Below, one piece after another: positions 1 to 6,378 of a DNA stretch of 8,331 nt. The DNA comes from CAIOSQ01 sp044359885 (GTDB lineage Bacteria; Pseudomonadota; Alphaproteobacteria; CACIAM-22H2), in assembly GCA_044359885.1 (NCBI GenBank), contig JBIKLI010000190.1:1-8331 (forward strand), written 5' to 3'. Each line of letters opens with the position of its first letter. The first letter of the stretch is position 1. Both the position numbers and the translations under genes were made by a program. Under the pieces are notes generated by a model. It saw only the letters and a program-made list of their open reading frames with translations. It was not told the DNA's origin and did not search any database.

Positions 1-183
1 GACCAGGGCCGCATAGCCCCGGATGACGCCCGCGCTCTCCAGCCCGCGCACGCGCCGCCAGCAAGGCGAGGGCGAGATCCCGATCCGGGTCGCCAGGTCC
101 TGGTTGCTGAGCCGGCCGTCGCGCTGCAGCTCGGTCAGGATGCGGCGATCGATGTCGTCCAGGGTTTTGGAAGATTCGTTCAT
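1..183 (-). CDS. Lrp/AsnC-family transcriptional regulator, N-terminal part (cut by window edge)
   Basis: Read on the minus strand from the ATG at 183-181, an open frame of 61 codons runs to the window edge without a stop. The product begins MNESSKTLDDIDRRIL and continues through ELQRDGRLSNQDLATRIGIS, SPSPCWRRVRGLESAGVIRG and YAALV. This is the winged-helix DNA-binding half of an Lrp/AsnC (feast/famine) regulator: the L-D-x-I-D-R-x-I-L opening, the helix-turn-helix around residues 24-45 with the S-x-x-x-C-W-R-R-V recognition helix, and the L-x-x-x-G-V-I-x-G-Y wing are family hallmarks. The effector-binding (RAM) domain lies beyond the edge, so the ligand cannot be judged. The ATG has no clear Shine-Dalgarno, but it gives the usual short lead-in before the first helix. 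The gene is divergent from the thiamine-diphosphate enzyme at 304, and such regulators often control their divergent neighbour and themselves. The family assignment is firm; the target is inferred. Confidence 0.92.
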   Translation of the reverse strand, partial: MNESSKTLDDIDRRILTELQRDGRLSNQDLATRIGISPSPCWRRVRGLESAGVIRGYAALV

Positions 184-194
184 CAGGGAGCGAC

Positions 195-223
195 AATACA
201 GAATAAACTGCCTTTTGGCGCAA
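195..223 (-). promoter_or_regulatory. Possible promoter of the Lrp/AsnC-like regulator gene
   Basis: On the minus strand a TTGCGC element (plus positions 223-218) is followed after 17 bp by TGTATT (200-195), three and four matches to the sigma-70 hexamers. It would place the transcript start only a few bases before the ATG at 183, giving an almost leaderless message, which would fit the missing Shine-Dalgarno. The -35 overlaps the right-most repeat of the putative operator as read on the minus strand, consistent with autoregulation. The match is weak. Confidence 0.3.
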
Positions 224-249
224 GGTTTCCGGCAATCTTCGCAAGTTTC
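220..249. promoter_or_regulatory. Triple direct repeat, candidate operator for the Lrp/AsnC regulator
   Basis: Three near-identical copies lie head to tail in the spacer between the divergent genes: GCAAGGTTTC at 220-229, GCAATCTTC at 232-240 and GCAAGTTTC at 241-249. The outer copies are 21 bp apart, two helical turns, so they face the same side of DNA. This suits a multimeric Lrp-type protein that wraps DNA over several phased sites. The repeats are seen directly; their being the operator for the neighbouring regulator is inferred from position and family habit. Confidence 0.5.
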
Positions 250-290
250 TTTCCATTCCCGCGCCTTAAAGTGCCGGATGGACGGATTAT

Positions 291-303
291 GGAAGGAGCC
301 GCG
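291..303 (+). promoter_or_regulatory. Ribosome binding site that fixes the start at 304
   Basis: GGAAGGAG at 291-298 sits 5 nt before the ATG at 304. An in-frame GTG at 271 would add 11 residues but has no comparable site and lies in less coding-like sequence, so 304 is preferred. Confidence 0.75.
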
Positions 304-2652
304 ATGAGCGCCATTTCGACTGCCGCGGTGCGGGCCGACCAGCGATCCGCGCCGGTCGATGCGCGGCGGCTGGAGATGCTGCGGGCCCTGGCGCGCAAGG
401 TGCTCTGGCTGTCCTCCTGGACCATCCACAACGCCAACCATCTGCGCGCCAAGCGCGACGGTCTCAAGGTCGGCGGCCATCAGGCGTCGTCGGCCTCGAT
501 GGTGACCCTGATGACGGCGCTTTACTTCCACACGCTGCGGCCGCAGGACCGGGTGGCCGTGAAGCCGCATGCCTCGCCGGTCTTCCATGCGATCCAGTAT
601 CTTCTGGGCCATCAGTCGCGGGACAAGCTGGAGCGGTTCCGCGGGCTGGGCGGCGCGCAGTCGTACCCCTCGCGCACCAAGGACTCGGACGACGTCGATT
701 TCTCGACCGGCTCGGTCGGGCTCGGCGTCGCGCAGACGCTCTTCGCCTCCATGGTCCAGGACTATGTGCGGCTCAAGGGCATGGCCGGCGGCGACGAGCC
801 GCCGGGGCGCATGGTGGCGCTTGTGGGCGACGCCGAGTTCGACGAGGGCAACATCTTCGAGGCGATGCTTGAGGGCTGGAAGCACGACGTCCGGAACCTC
901 TGGTGGGTGATCGACTACAACCGCCAGAGCCTGGACAGCGTCGTCTCCGACCGGCTGTTCCAGCGCATCATCGGGGTCTTCGATTCGCTCGGCTGGCGCG
1001 TGATCACGCTGAAATACGGCAAGCTGCTGCAGCAGGCCTTCGCCGGTCCCGACGGCGATCGTCTGCGCGCCTGGATCGACGACTGCCCGAACTCGCTCTA
1101 TTCGGCGCTGACCTACAAGGCGGCGTGGCGGCCGCGGCTGGAGGCGGATCTGGGCGAGGTGCCAGGGATCCGCGCGCTGCTCGACAGCCATGACGATGCC
1201 GCCCTCCACGCGCTGATGACCAATCTGGCGGGCCACGACATGGAGGCCGTGCTGGAGGGCTTTGCCGCGGCCGAGGACAGCGACCTGCCGACGTGCTTCA
1301 TCGCCTACACCATCAAGGGTTTCGGCCTGCCCTTCGCCGGCCACAAGGACAACCACGCCGGCCTGATGAGCCCGGAGCAGGTCGACGCGCTGCGGTCCCT
1401 GCACAAGGTGCAGAAGGGGGCCGAATGGGAGCGCCTGGCGGGCATCGATCTGCCCGAGGCCGAGGTCGAGGCCTTCCTCGCCGACGTCCCCTTCGCCCGG
1501 CGCTTCCCCCGCCGCCATCACGCCCAGGCCGTGCCGTTGCCCGCGGCGTTTCCGGCCCCCCAGGCCGCGACGATGTCCACCCAGGAGGGGTTCGGACGCA
1601 TCCTCTACGAACTGGCGGGCGGCGACAGCCATCTGGCGCGTCGCATCGTGACCACCTCGCCCGACGTCACCGTGTCGACCAATCTGGGCGGCTGGGTGAA
1701 CCGGCGTGGGATCTTCGACCGGCGCGACATGAAGGACATCTTCAAGGAAGAGAAGGTCGTCTCGGCCCAGCTCTGGCAGATGGGCCATCAGGGCCAGCAT
1801 GTCGAACTCGGCATCGCCGAGCACAATCTGTTCCTGATGCTGGGCGCTCTCGGCTTGTCCGCGGACCTGTTCGGGGCCCGGCTGCTGCCGATCGGGACGG
1901 TGTACGATCCCTTCATCGCCCGCGGCCTGGATGCGCTGAACTACGCCTGCTACCAGGATGCCCGCTTCATGATCGTGGCCACGCCGTCGGGGCTGACGCT
2001 GGCGCCCGAAGGCGGCGCGCACCAGTCGGTCGTCCAGCCCCTGATCGGGCTTGGCCAGCCCGGTCTCAGCTATTTCGAACCGGCCCATGTCGACGAACTG
2101 GCCGAGATCATGCGCTGGAGCTTCGCCCATATGCAGGACGAGGACGGTGGCGGGTCGGTCTATCTGCGGCTGTCGACACGGCCGTTGGCGCAGCCGCGGC
2201 GCGACCTGGGGGCCGATCTGCGCGCGGCGATCGTCGACGGGGGCTACTGGCTCGAGGCGCCGGCTCCGGATTGCGAACTGGCCATCGTCGCGATGGGCGC
2301 GCTGATGCCCGAGATGCGTGCCGCCCTGGCGGAACTGCGCGAGGACCTGCCGGGGGCAGGGCTGCTGGCGGTGACGTCGCCCGACCGGCTCCATGCCGGC
2401 TGGCGGCGGGACGGCGCGCGTTCGCACGCAGCGTCGCTGCTCGCGCGGCTGCCGGCCGGGGCGCGGCTGGTGACCGTCGTCGACGGGCATCCGGCCGCTC
2501 TGTCCTGGCTCGGCGCGGTGCGCGGGCAGGTCGTGGAGGCGGTCGGCGTCGAGGCGTTCGGCCAGTCCGCCGACCTGCCGGACCTCTATTGCGCCTACGG
2601 CCTGGATGCCGACGCCATCGTCGCCGCGGCCGCGCGGGCCCTGCTGCGCTGA
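304..2652 (+). CDS. Thiamine-diphosphate-dependent enzyme, AceE/transketolase-like (homodimeric 2-oxoacid dehydrogenase E1 type)
   Basis: The 782-residue product has the single-chain layout of transketolases and homodimeric E1 enzymes. The N-terminal diphosphate-binding domain (about 30-360) carries KVGGHQAS (55-62), the YPSRTKDSDDVDFSTGSVGL stretch (121-140) and the cofactor motif GDAEFDE (175-181) ending in DYN (204-206), where D176 and N206 should bind the metal. The central pyrimidine-binding domain (about 425-630) has ELGIAEHN with E506 as the likely activating glutamate. The C-terminal domain ends in the AceE-like EAFGQSADLPDLY (750-762). The E. coli-type motif reads GDG; here it is GDA. 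Compared with remembered E. coli AceE (887 residues), about 50 residues are missing at the N-terminus, the part that docks on E2. No E2, E3 or lipoyl gene is adjacent. Automatic pipelines may label it transketolase. It could oxidise or decarboxylate a 2-oxoacid, or transfer ketol units; the substrate is unknown. The gene is monocistronic in this view and divergent from an Lrp-type regulator. Confidence 0.9.
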   Translation: MSAISTAAVRADQRSAPVDARRLEMLRALARKVLWLSSWTIHNANHLRAKRDGLKVGGHQASSASMVTLMTALYFHTLRPQDRVAVKPHASPVFHAIQYLLGHQSRDKLERFRGLGGAQSYPSRTKDSDDVDFSTGSVGLGVAQTLFASMVQDYVRLKGMAGGDEPPGRMVALVGDAEFDEGNIFEAMLEGWKHDVRNLWWVIDYNRQSLDSVVSDRLFQRIIGVFDSLGWRVITLKYGKLLQQAFAGPDGDRLRAWIDDCPNSLYSALTYKAAWRPRLEADLGEVPGIRALLDSHDDAALHALMTNLAGHDMEAVLEGFAAAEDSDLPTCFIAYTIKGFGLPFAGHKDNHAGLMSPEQVDALRSLHKVQKGAEWERLAGIDLPEAEVEAFLADVPFARRFPRRHHAQAVPLPAAFPAPQAATMSTQEGFGRILYELAGGDSHLARRIVTTSPDVTVSTNLGGWVNRRGIFDRRDMKDIFKEEKVVSAQLWQMGHQGQHVELGIAEHNLFLMLGALGLSADLFGARLLPIGTVYDPFIARGLDALNYACYQDARFMIVATPSGLTLAPEGGAHQSVVQPLIGLGQPGLSYFEPAHVDELAEIMRWSFAHMQDEDGGGSVYLRLSTRPLAQPRRDLGADLRAAIVDGGYWLEAPAPDCELAIVAMGALMPEMRAALAELREDLPGAGLLAVTSPDRLHAGWRRDGARSHAASLLARLPAGARLVTVVDGHPAALSWLGAVRGQVVEAVGVEAFGQSADLPDLYCAYGLDADAIVAAAARALLR

Positions 2653-2672
2653 CGAATTCGTCTTCCGCGCGG

Positions 2673-2708
2673 TTGACGACGGCCGAACGGGCCTGTAGCT
2701 AGTCGGCC
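2673..2708 (+). promoter_or_regulatory. Candidate sigma-70 promoter for tRNA-Leu (and possibly tig)
   Basis: TTGACG at 2673-2678 is five of six to the -35 consensus. With a 17-bp spacer it is followed by TAGCTA at 2696-2701, a poor -10. The region just after (gtcggcccc) is very G+C-rich, like the discriminators of growth-rate-controlled stable-RNA promoters. The predicted start near 2708 lies about 10 nt before the mature tRNA. An inverted repeat GGCCGA/TCGGCC (2681-2686, 2703-2708) brackets the -10. Position and -35 support it; the -10 lowers the confidence. Confidence 0.45.
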
Positions 2709-2717
2709 CCGCCGGCG

Positions 2718-2802
2718 GCGGGCGTGGCGGAACTGGTAGACGCGCTGGATTTAGGTTCCAGTGACGCAAGTCGTGTGGGTTCGAGTCCCTCCGCCCGCAC
2801 CA
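2718..2802 (+). tRNA. tRNA-Leu, anticodon UAG (reads CUA and related CUN codons)
   Basis: The 85-nt cloverleaf is clear. The acceptor stem GCGGGCG (2718-2724) pairs with CGCCCGC (2792-2798), followed by discriminator A and an encoded CCA (2800-2802). The D-arm contains GGTAGACGC. The anticodon stem CTGGA/TCCAG (2745-2749, 2757-2761) encloses TTTAGGT with anticodon TAG at 2752-2754. A 13-nt variable arm (2762-2774) with a GAC/GTC stem marks it as a class II tRNA, and the T-loop is TTCGAGT (2780-2786). One oddity is that the second base pair of the T-stem is T2776 against T2790, a mismatch; the other four pairs are G-C. It lies between the enzyme gene and tig on the same strand, probably on a transcript that can continue into tig. 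Confidence 0.97.
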
Positions 2803-2808
2803 AATCTT

Positions 2809-2852
2809 CCCGCTCGCGGGGCGTTTCCGGTCCGGCGCACTGGCAGGACCGG
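2809..2852 (+). other. Structured tRNA-tig spacer with two hairpins
   Basis: A small hairpin CCCGC/GCGGG (2809-2820; a 4-bp stem with a 4-nt loop is realistic) is followed by only three T's, so at best it is a weak terminator. A second, stronger inverted repeat, CCGGTCC (2827-2833) and GGACCGG (2846-2852), has a perfect 7-bp stem and a 12-nt loop, with no T-run. It lies 34 nt before the tig start. It may shape the 3' trailer of the tRNA precursor or the tig leader; the role is not known. Confidence 0.4.
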
Positions 2853-2886
2853 CGGCGACGCGGGCAAGCATCGAGGACCTGACGAC

Positions 2887-4227
2887 ATGCAAGTCACCGA
2901 ACTTTCAAGCGCCGGACTGAAGCGCGAATTCGAGGTGGTCGTGCCGGCGGCGACGATCGCCCAGGGGATCGCGTCGCGGCTGGCCGAAATCGGCCGTCAG
3001 GCGGCGCTGCCCGGGTTCCGCCCGGGCAAGGTGCCGATGGGCGTGCTTCGCAAGCGCTTCGGCGCGTCGGTGATGGGCGAGGTGCTCGAGCAGACGGTCT
3101 CGAACGTGACCGCCCAGGCGCTGCAGGATCGCGGGCTGCGCCCGGCCATGCAGCCCCAGGTCCAGGTGACCTCCTTCGGCGAGGACGCCGATCTGGTCTA
3201 CAAACTGGCCTGCGAGATCCTTCCCGATGTGGTGCCGGTCGACCTGAAGACCCTCGAACTGCAGAAGGTCAAGGTCCAGGTCGTCGACGCCGACATCGAG
3301 AAGGCGCTTGGCGCGATGGCCGAGCGCCGCGGCAAGGCCAAGGCGGAGGCGGCCGGACGTGCCGCGCAGACCGGCGATATCCTGGTGATCGACTTCGTCG
3401 GCAAGGTCGATGGCGTCGCCTTCCCGGGTGGAGCGGCGGACGATCACCGGCTTGAACTGGGCTCCGGCCAGTTCATCCCCGGTTTCGAAGATCAGCTGGT
3501 CGGCCAGGAGGCCGGCGCGAAGACCGTGGTCCGCGTCTCCTTCCCCGAGACCTATCCGAACACCGATCTCAAGGGCAAGGCGGCCGAGTTCGACGTCTCG
3601 GTCAAGCAGGTTCTGGCGCCCGTCGCCGTCGCGGCCGACGAGGCCCTGGCCAAGGAGCTGGGCTTCGAGGACCTGGACACGCTGCGCGGGGCCGTGCGCG
3701 GCCAGATCGCGGGAGAGTTCGCCCAGCTCGCCCGGCTGCGGACCAAGCGCCAGCTTCTCGACAAGCTCGCTGCCGCCCATTCCTTCGATGTGCCCCAGGG
3801 CATGGTCGACATCGAGCTTCAGGCGATCATGGCCAATGTCGAGCGCGAGCGCGGGATGGGCACGGAGGACGAGAGCACCCGGGGCAAGTCGCCGGAAGAG
3901 CTGTCGGCCGAGTTCCGCCCGATCGCCGAGCGTCGCGTGCGACTGGGCCTGCTGCTGTCCGAGATCGGGCGCACCAACAACATCGACGTGACCCAGGAGG
4001 AAGTGAATCGCGCGATCGTCGAGCAGGCGCGGCGCTTCCCGGGCCAGGAGCGAAAGGTCGTCGAGCAGTTCCGGTCCAGCCCGGAGCTGGTGGCGCAGAT
4101 CCGCGGTCCGATCTTCGAGGACAAGGTCATCGACTTCATCATGGAGATGGCCAATGCCACCGAGACGTCGATGACGATCGAGGACCTGCGCAAGGCGCAG
4201 GCCGACGACGAGACACAGGGCGGTTGA
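2887..4227 (+). CDS. tig: Trigger factor, ribosome-associated chaperone and peptidyl-prolyl isomerase
   Basis: The 446-residue product matches trigger factor in length and order of domains. The N-terminal ribosome-binding domain (about 1-115) carries the signature GFRPGKVP at 43-50, which docks on ribosomal protein uL23 at the exit tunnel. The FKBP-like isomerase domain follows (about 160-245: GDILVIDFVGKVDG, then LELGSGQFIPGFEDQLVG). The C-terminal helical chaperone domain (about 250-446) cradles nascent chains. The cytosolic protein shields new polypeptides before DnaK or GroEL act. The start at 2887 has GAGGA at 2873-2877, nine nt upstream; an in-frame extension to 2761 would run through the tRNA and is not credible. 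clpP starts 58 nt after its stop, and this neighbourhood (tig, clpP, clpX, lon) is widespread in proteobacteria. Nothing is missing from the protein. Confidence 0.98.
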   Translation: MQVTELSSAGLKREFEVVVPAATIAQGIASRLAEIGRQAALPGFRPGKVPMGVLRKRFGASVMGEVLEQTVSNVTAQALQDRGLRPAMQPQVQVTSFGEDADLVYKLACEILPDVVPVDLKTLELQKVKVQVVDADIEKALGAMAERRGKAKAEAAGRAAQTGDILVIDFVGKVDGVAFPGGAADDHRLELGSGQFIPGFEDQLVGQEAGAKTVVRVSFPETYPNTDLKGKAAEFDVSVKQVLAPVAVAADEALAKELGFEDLDTLRGAVRGQIAGEFAQLARLRTKRQLLDKLAAAHSFDVPQGMVDIELQAIMANVERERGMGTEDESTRGKSPEELSAEFRPIAERRVRLGLLLSEIGRTNNIDVTQEEVNRAIVEQARRFPGQERKVVEQFRSSPELVAQIRGPIFEDKVIDFIMEMANATETSMTIEDLRKAQADDETQGG

Positions 4228-4274
4228 CGTCTGGCCGCGGCGGCACGATGTCATTGACGATGGCGTGAGCAGGC

Positions 4275-4285
4275 GAGGAGGGACG
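4275..4285 (+). promoter_or_regulatory. Ribosome binding site that fixes the clpP start
   Basis: GAGGAGGGA at 4275-4283 immediately precedes the ATG at 4286. An in-frame GTG at 4265 would place this strong site inside the coding region, so the shorter protein is preferred. Confidence 0.75.
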
Positions 4286-4924
4286 ATGTCCGAACGCGTG
4301 GCTGAACAGATGAACATGCTCGTCCCGATGGTGATCGAGCAGACCGCGCGCGGCGAGCGGGCCTTCGACATCTATTCGCGCCTGCTCAAGGAACGCATCA
4401 TCTTCATGACCGGGCCGGTCAACGACGTCGTCTCCAGCCTGATCTGCGCCCAGCTCCTGTTCCTCGAGTCCGAGAACCCGAAGAAGGACATTTCGTTCTA
4501 CATCAACTCGCCGGGCGGGATCGTGACCTCGGGCCTCGCGATCTACGACACGATGCAGTACATCCGGCCCGACGTGGCGACGGTGTGCATCGGCCAGGCT
4601 GCGTCGATGGGCTCGCTGCTGCTGACCGCCGGCTGCAAGGGCAAGCGCTTCTCGCTGCCCAACGCGCGGATCATGGTCCATCAGCCGTCCGGCGGCGCGC
4701 AGGGCCAGGCAACCGACATCGAGATCCAGGCGCGCGAAATCCTGAACCTGCGCAAGCGGCTCAACGAGATCTATGTCCGGCATACCGGCCAGCCGATCGA
4801 GGCGATCGAGCAGGCGCTGGAGCGCGACAAGTTCCTCAGCCCCGACGAGGCCAAGGCCTTCGGCCTGATCGACGAGGTCGTGGCCAGCCGTCCGCCGCGT
4901 GCCGACGAGACCAAGACGCCCTGA
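4286..4924 (+). CDS. clpP: ATP-dependent Clp protease proteolytic subunit ClpP
   Basis: The 212-residue product is a complete ClpP serine peptidase, which forms a 14-subunit barrel and cuts proteins threaded in by ClpX or ClpA. The catalytic triad is S107 in GQAASMGS, H132 in VHQPSGG and D181 in ERDKF; the spacings (25 and 49) equal those of E. coli ClpP. The oxyanion-region SPGG lies at 75-78. The N-terminal axial segment (about 1-20) is short and no long propeptide is evident. The hydrophobic patches that receive the ClpX IGF loops should be present, as the core is typical. The 58-nt gap after tig has no terminator, so read-through from tig is likely, and clpX lies 143 nt downstream. The sequence looks like the major housekeeping ClpP, not a divergent paralog. 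Confidence 0.98.
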   Translation: MSERVAEQMNMLVPMVIEQTARGERAFDIYSRLLKERIIFMTGPVNDVVSSLICAQLLFLESENPKKDISFYINSPGGIVTSGLAIYDTMQYIRPDVATVCIGQAASMGSLLLTAGCKGKRFSLPNARIMVHQPSGGAQGQATDIEIQAREILNLRKRLNEIYVRHTGQPIEAIEQALERDKFLSPDEAKAFGLIDEVVASRPPRADETKTP

Positions 4925-4971
4925 CCCGGGGCGCGTTGCGTTCACGGCACGTTCCTCCCGGCGGTTATTCG

Positions 4972-5001
4972 TTGTCGCCGCGGCGCTTCGAAGTCTAGAT
5001 T
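4972..5001 (+). promoter_or_regulatory. Candidate sigma-70 promoter for clpX
   Basis: In the 143-bp clpP-clpX gap, TTGTCG (4972-4977) and TAGATT (4996-5001) are separated by 18 bp, each with four of six consensus matches. The predicted start would be near 5008, giving a leader of about 60 nt. No T-tailed terminator was found between clpP and clpX, so this would supplement read-through and not replace it. Confidence 0.4.
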
Positions 5002-5067
5002 GACGCGATCGTTGCGAGGGACGCGCTGATCCGGTGCGAATCCCCGCAAAGCACAGGCGGAGCACAG

Positions 5068-6339
5068 ATGACCAAGTCCGGCGGCGGCGACTCGAAAAAC
5101 ACGCTCTATTGCTCGTTCTGCGGCAAGAGCCAGCACGAGGTCCGCAAGCTCATCGCCGGTCCCACGGTGTTCATCTGCGACGAATGCGTCGAACTGTGCA
5201 TGGACATCATCCGCGAGGAGCACAAGACAACGCTGGTCAAGTCGCGCGAAGGCGTGCCGACGCCGCGCGACATCTGCAACGTGCTCGACGACTACGTGAT
5301 CGGGCAGGATCAGGCCAAGCGCGTGCTGTCGGTCGCCGTCCACAACCATTACAAGCGCCTCGCCCATGGCGGGAAGAACAACGAAGTCGAGATCGCCAAG
5401 TCCAACATCATGCTGATCGGCCCGACCGGCTCGGGCAAGACGCTGCTGGCCCAGACCCTGGCCAGGATCATCGACGTGCCCTTCACCATGGCCGACGCCA
5501 CGACCCTGACCGAAGCCGGCTATGTCGGCGAGGACGTCGAGAACATCATCCTGCGGCTGCTGCAGGCCGCCGACTACAACGTCGAACGCGCCCAGCGCGG
5601 CATCGTCTACATCGACGAGGTCGACAAGATCAGCCGCAAGTCGGAGAACCCGTCGATCACCCGCGACGTCTCGGGCGAGGGCGTTCAGCAGGCCCTGCTC
5701 AAGATCATGGAAGGCACGATCGCCTCGGTCCCGCCGCAGGGCGGCCGCAAGCATCCGCAGCAGGAGTTCCTCCAGGTCGACACGACCAACATCCTGTTCA
5801 TCTGCGGCGGCGCCTTCGCGGGCCTGGAGAAGATCATCGCGCAGCGTACGCGCGGCACGGCGATCGGGTTCGGGGCCGACGTGCGCTCGGTCGACGACCG
5901 GCAGACCGGCGAAGTGCTGCGCGAGGTCGAACCGGAAGATCTGCTCAAGTTCGGCCTGATCCCCGAATTCATCGGTCGGCTGCCGGTTCTCGCGACGCTG
6001 AACGACCTGTCCGAGGATGCCCTGGTGGAGATCCTGCAGAAGCCGAAGAATGCGCTTCTCAAGCAGTATCAGCGCCTGTTCGAGATGGAAGGTGTGAAAC
6101 TCGCCTTCGCCGAGGATGCGCTGCGCGCGGTCGCGCGCCGCGCCATCCTTCGCAAGACCGGTGCGCGCGGCTTGCGGTCGATCATGGAGGGCATCCTGCT
6201 CGACACGATGTTCGACCTGCCGCAGATGACCGGGGTCGAGGAGGTCGTGATCAATCGCGAAGTGATCGAGGGGCGGGCCAAGCCGCTGCTGATCTATGCG
6301 GACAGGCGCGTCGAGACCGCGGGCGTATCCTCGGCCTGA
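5068..6339 (+). CDS. clpX: ATP-dependent Clp protease ATP-binding subunit ClpX
   Basis: The 423-residue product is a full ClpX unfoldase, the hexameric AAA+ ring that recognises tags or adaptors and translocates substrates into ClpP. The N-terminal zinc-binding domain has C15, C18, C37 and C40 (CSFC and CDEC), used for dimerisation and adaptor binding. The AAA+ module has Walker A GPTGSGKT (118-125), pore loop GYVG (151-154), Walker B IVYIDE (179-184), the RKH loop (227-229), the ClpP-docking loop IGF (266-268), the arginine-finger region GLIPEFIGR (R304) and sensor 2 GARGLR (R370). All key residues are present. GGAG at 5059-5062 lies 5 nt before the ATG. The gene follows clpP and precedes lon, as in many proteobacteria. 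In alphaproteobacteria, ClpXP is known to drive cell-cycle regulator turnover; such roles here are inference. Confidence 0.98.
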   Translation: MTKSGGGDSKNTLYCSFCGKSQHEVRKLIAGPTVFICDECVELCMDIIREEHKTTLVKSREGVPTPRDICNVLDDYVIGQDQAKRVLSVAVHNHYKRLAHGGKNNEVEIAKSNIMLIGPTGSGKTLLAQTLARIIDVPFTMADATTLTEAGYVGEDVENIILRLLQAADYNVERAQRGIVYIDEVDKISRKSENPSITRDVSGEGVQQALLKIMEGTIASVPPQGGRKHPQQEFLQVDTTNILFICGGAFAGLEKIIAQRTRGTAIGFGADVRSVDDRQTGEVLREVEPEDLLKFGLIPEFIGRLPVLATLNDLSEDALVEILQKPKNALLKQYQRLFEMEGVKLAFAEDALRAVARRAILRKTGARGLRSIMEGILLDTMFDLPQMTGVEEVVINREVIEGRAKPLLIYADRRVETAGVSSA

Positions 6340-6348
6340 CGGGCTGTG

Positions 6349-6370
6349 GCCGGCGCGGGACCGCGCCGGC
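6349..6370 (+). terminator. Strong hairpin after clpX, terminator-like but without a T-run
   Basis: GCCGGCGCG (6349-6357) pairs perfectly with CGCGCCGGC (6362-6370) around the loop GGAC, a 9-bp all-G/C stem starting 9 nt after the clpX stop. No run of T follows, so it is not a canonical intrinsic terminator. It may act as a 3'-end stabiliser, a pause site or a terminator tolerant of weak U-tracts. Its position between clpX and the lon promoter fits a transcription boundary. Confidence 0.5.
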
Positions 6371-6378
6371 GGACCGCA

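Noticed and set aside
271..303. GTG start 11 codons upstream of the AceE-like gene
   Set aside because: No ribosome site at the right distance, while GGAAGGAG is well placed for the ATG at 304.
23..307. Plus-strand open frame opposite the Lrp/AsnC gene
   Set aside because: Ser/Arg-rich translation without family resemblance; the minus strand of 1-183 encodes a clear Lrp-type DNA-binding domain.
1293..2702. Open frame of 469 codons on the plus strand inside the AceE-like gene
   Set aside because: Out-of-frame shadow rich in Arg, Gly, Pro and Ala; the real frame shows conserved enzyme motifs throughout the same stretch.
2718..2802. tRNA-Leu as an integration site for a mobile element
   Set aside because: No duplicated tRNA 3' end, integrase or atypical composition nearby; the downstream genes are core housekeeping genes.
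2761..2886. N-terminal extension of tig to an upstream start
   Set aside because: It would begin inside the tRNA-Leu gene and add 42 residues not found in trigger factors; the ATG at 2887 gives the canonical N-terminus.
4228..4285. Separate promoter for clpP in the tig-clpP gap
   Set aside because: TTGACG occurs at 4254-4259 but no acceptable -10 follows at 16-18 bp, and the gap is only 58 bp; read-through from tig is simpler.
2905..4371. Open frame of 488 codons on the minus strand opposite tig
   Set aside because: Low-complexity Leu/Asp/Arg/Gly/His-rich translation with no recognisable domain; tig is unambiguous on the plus strand.
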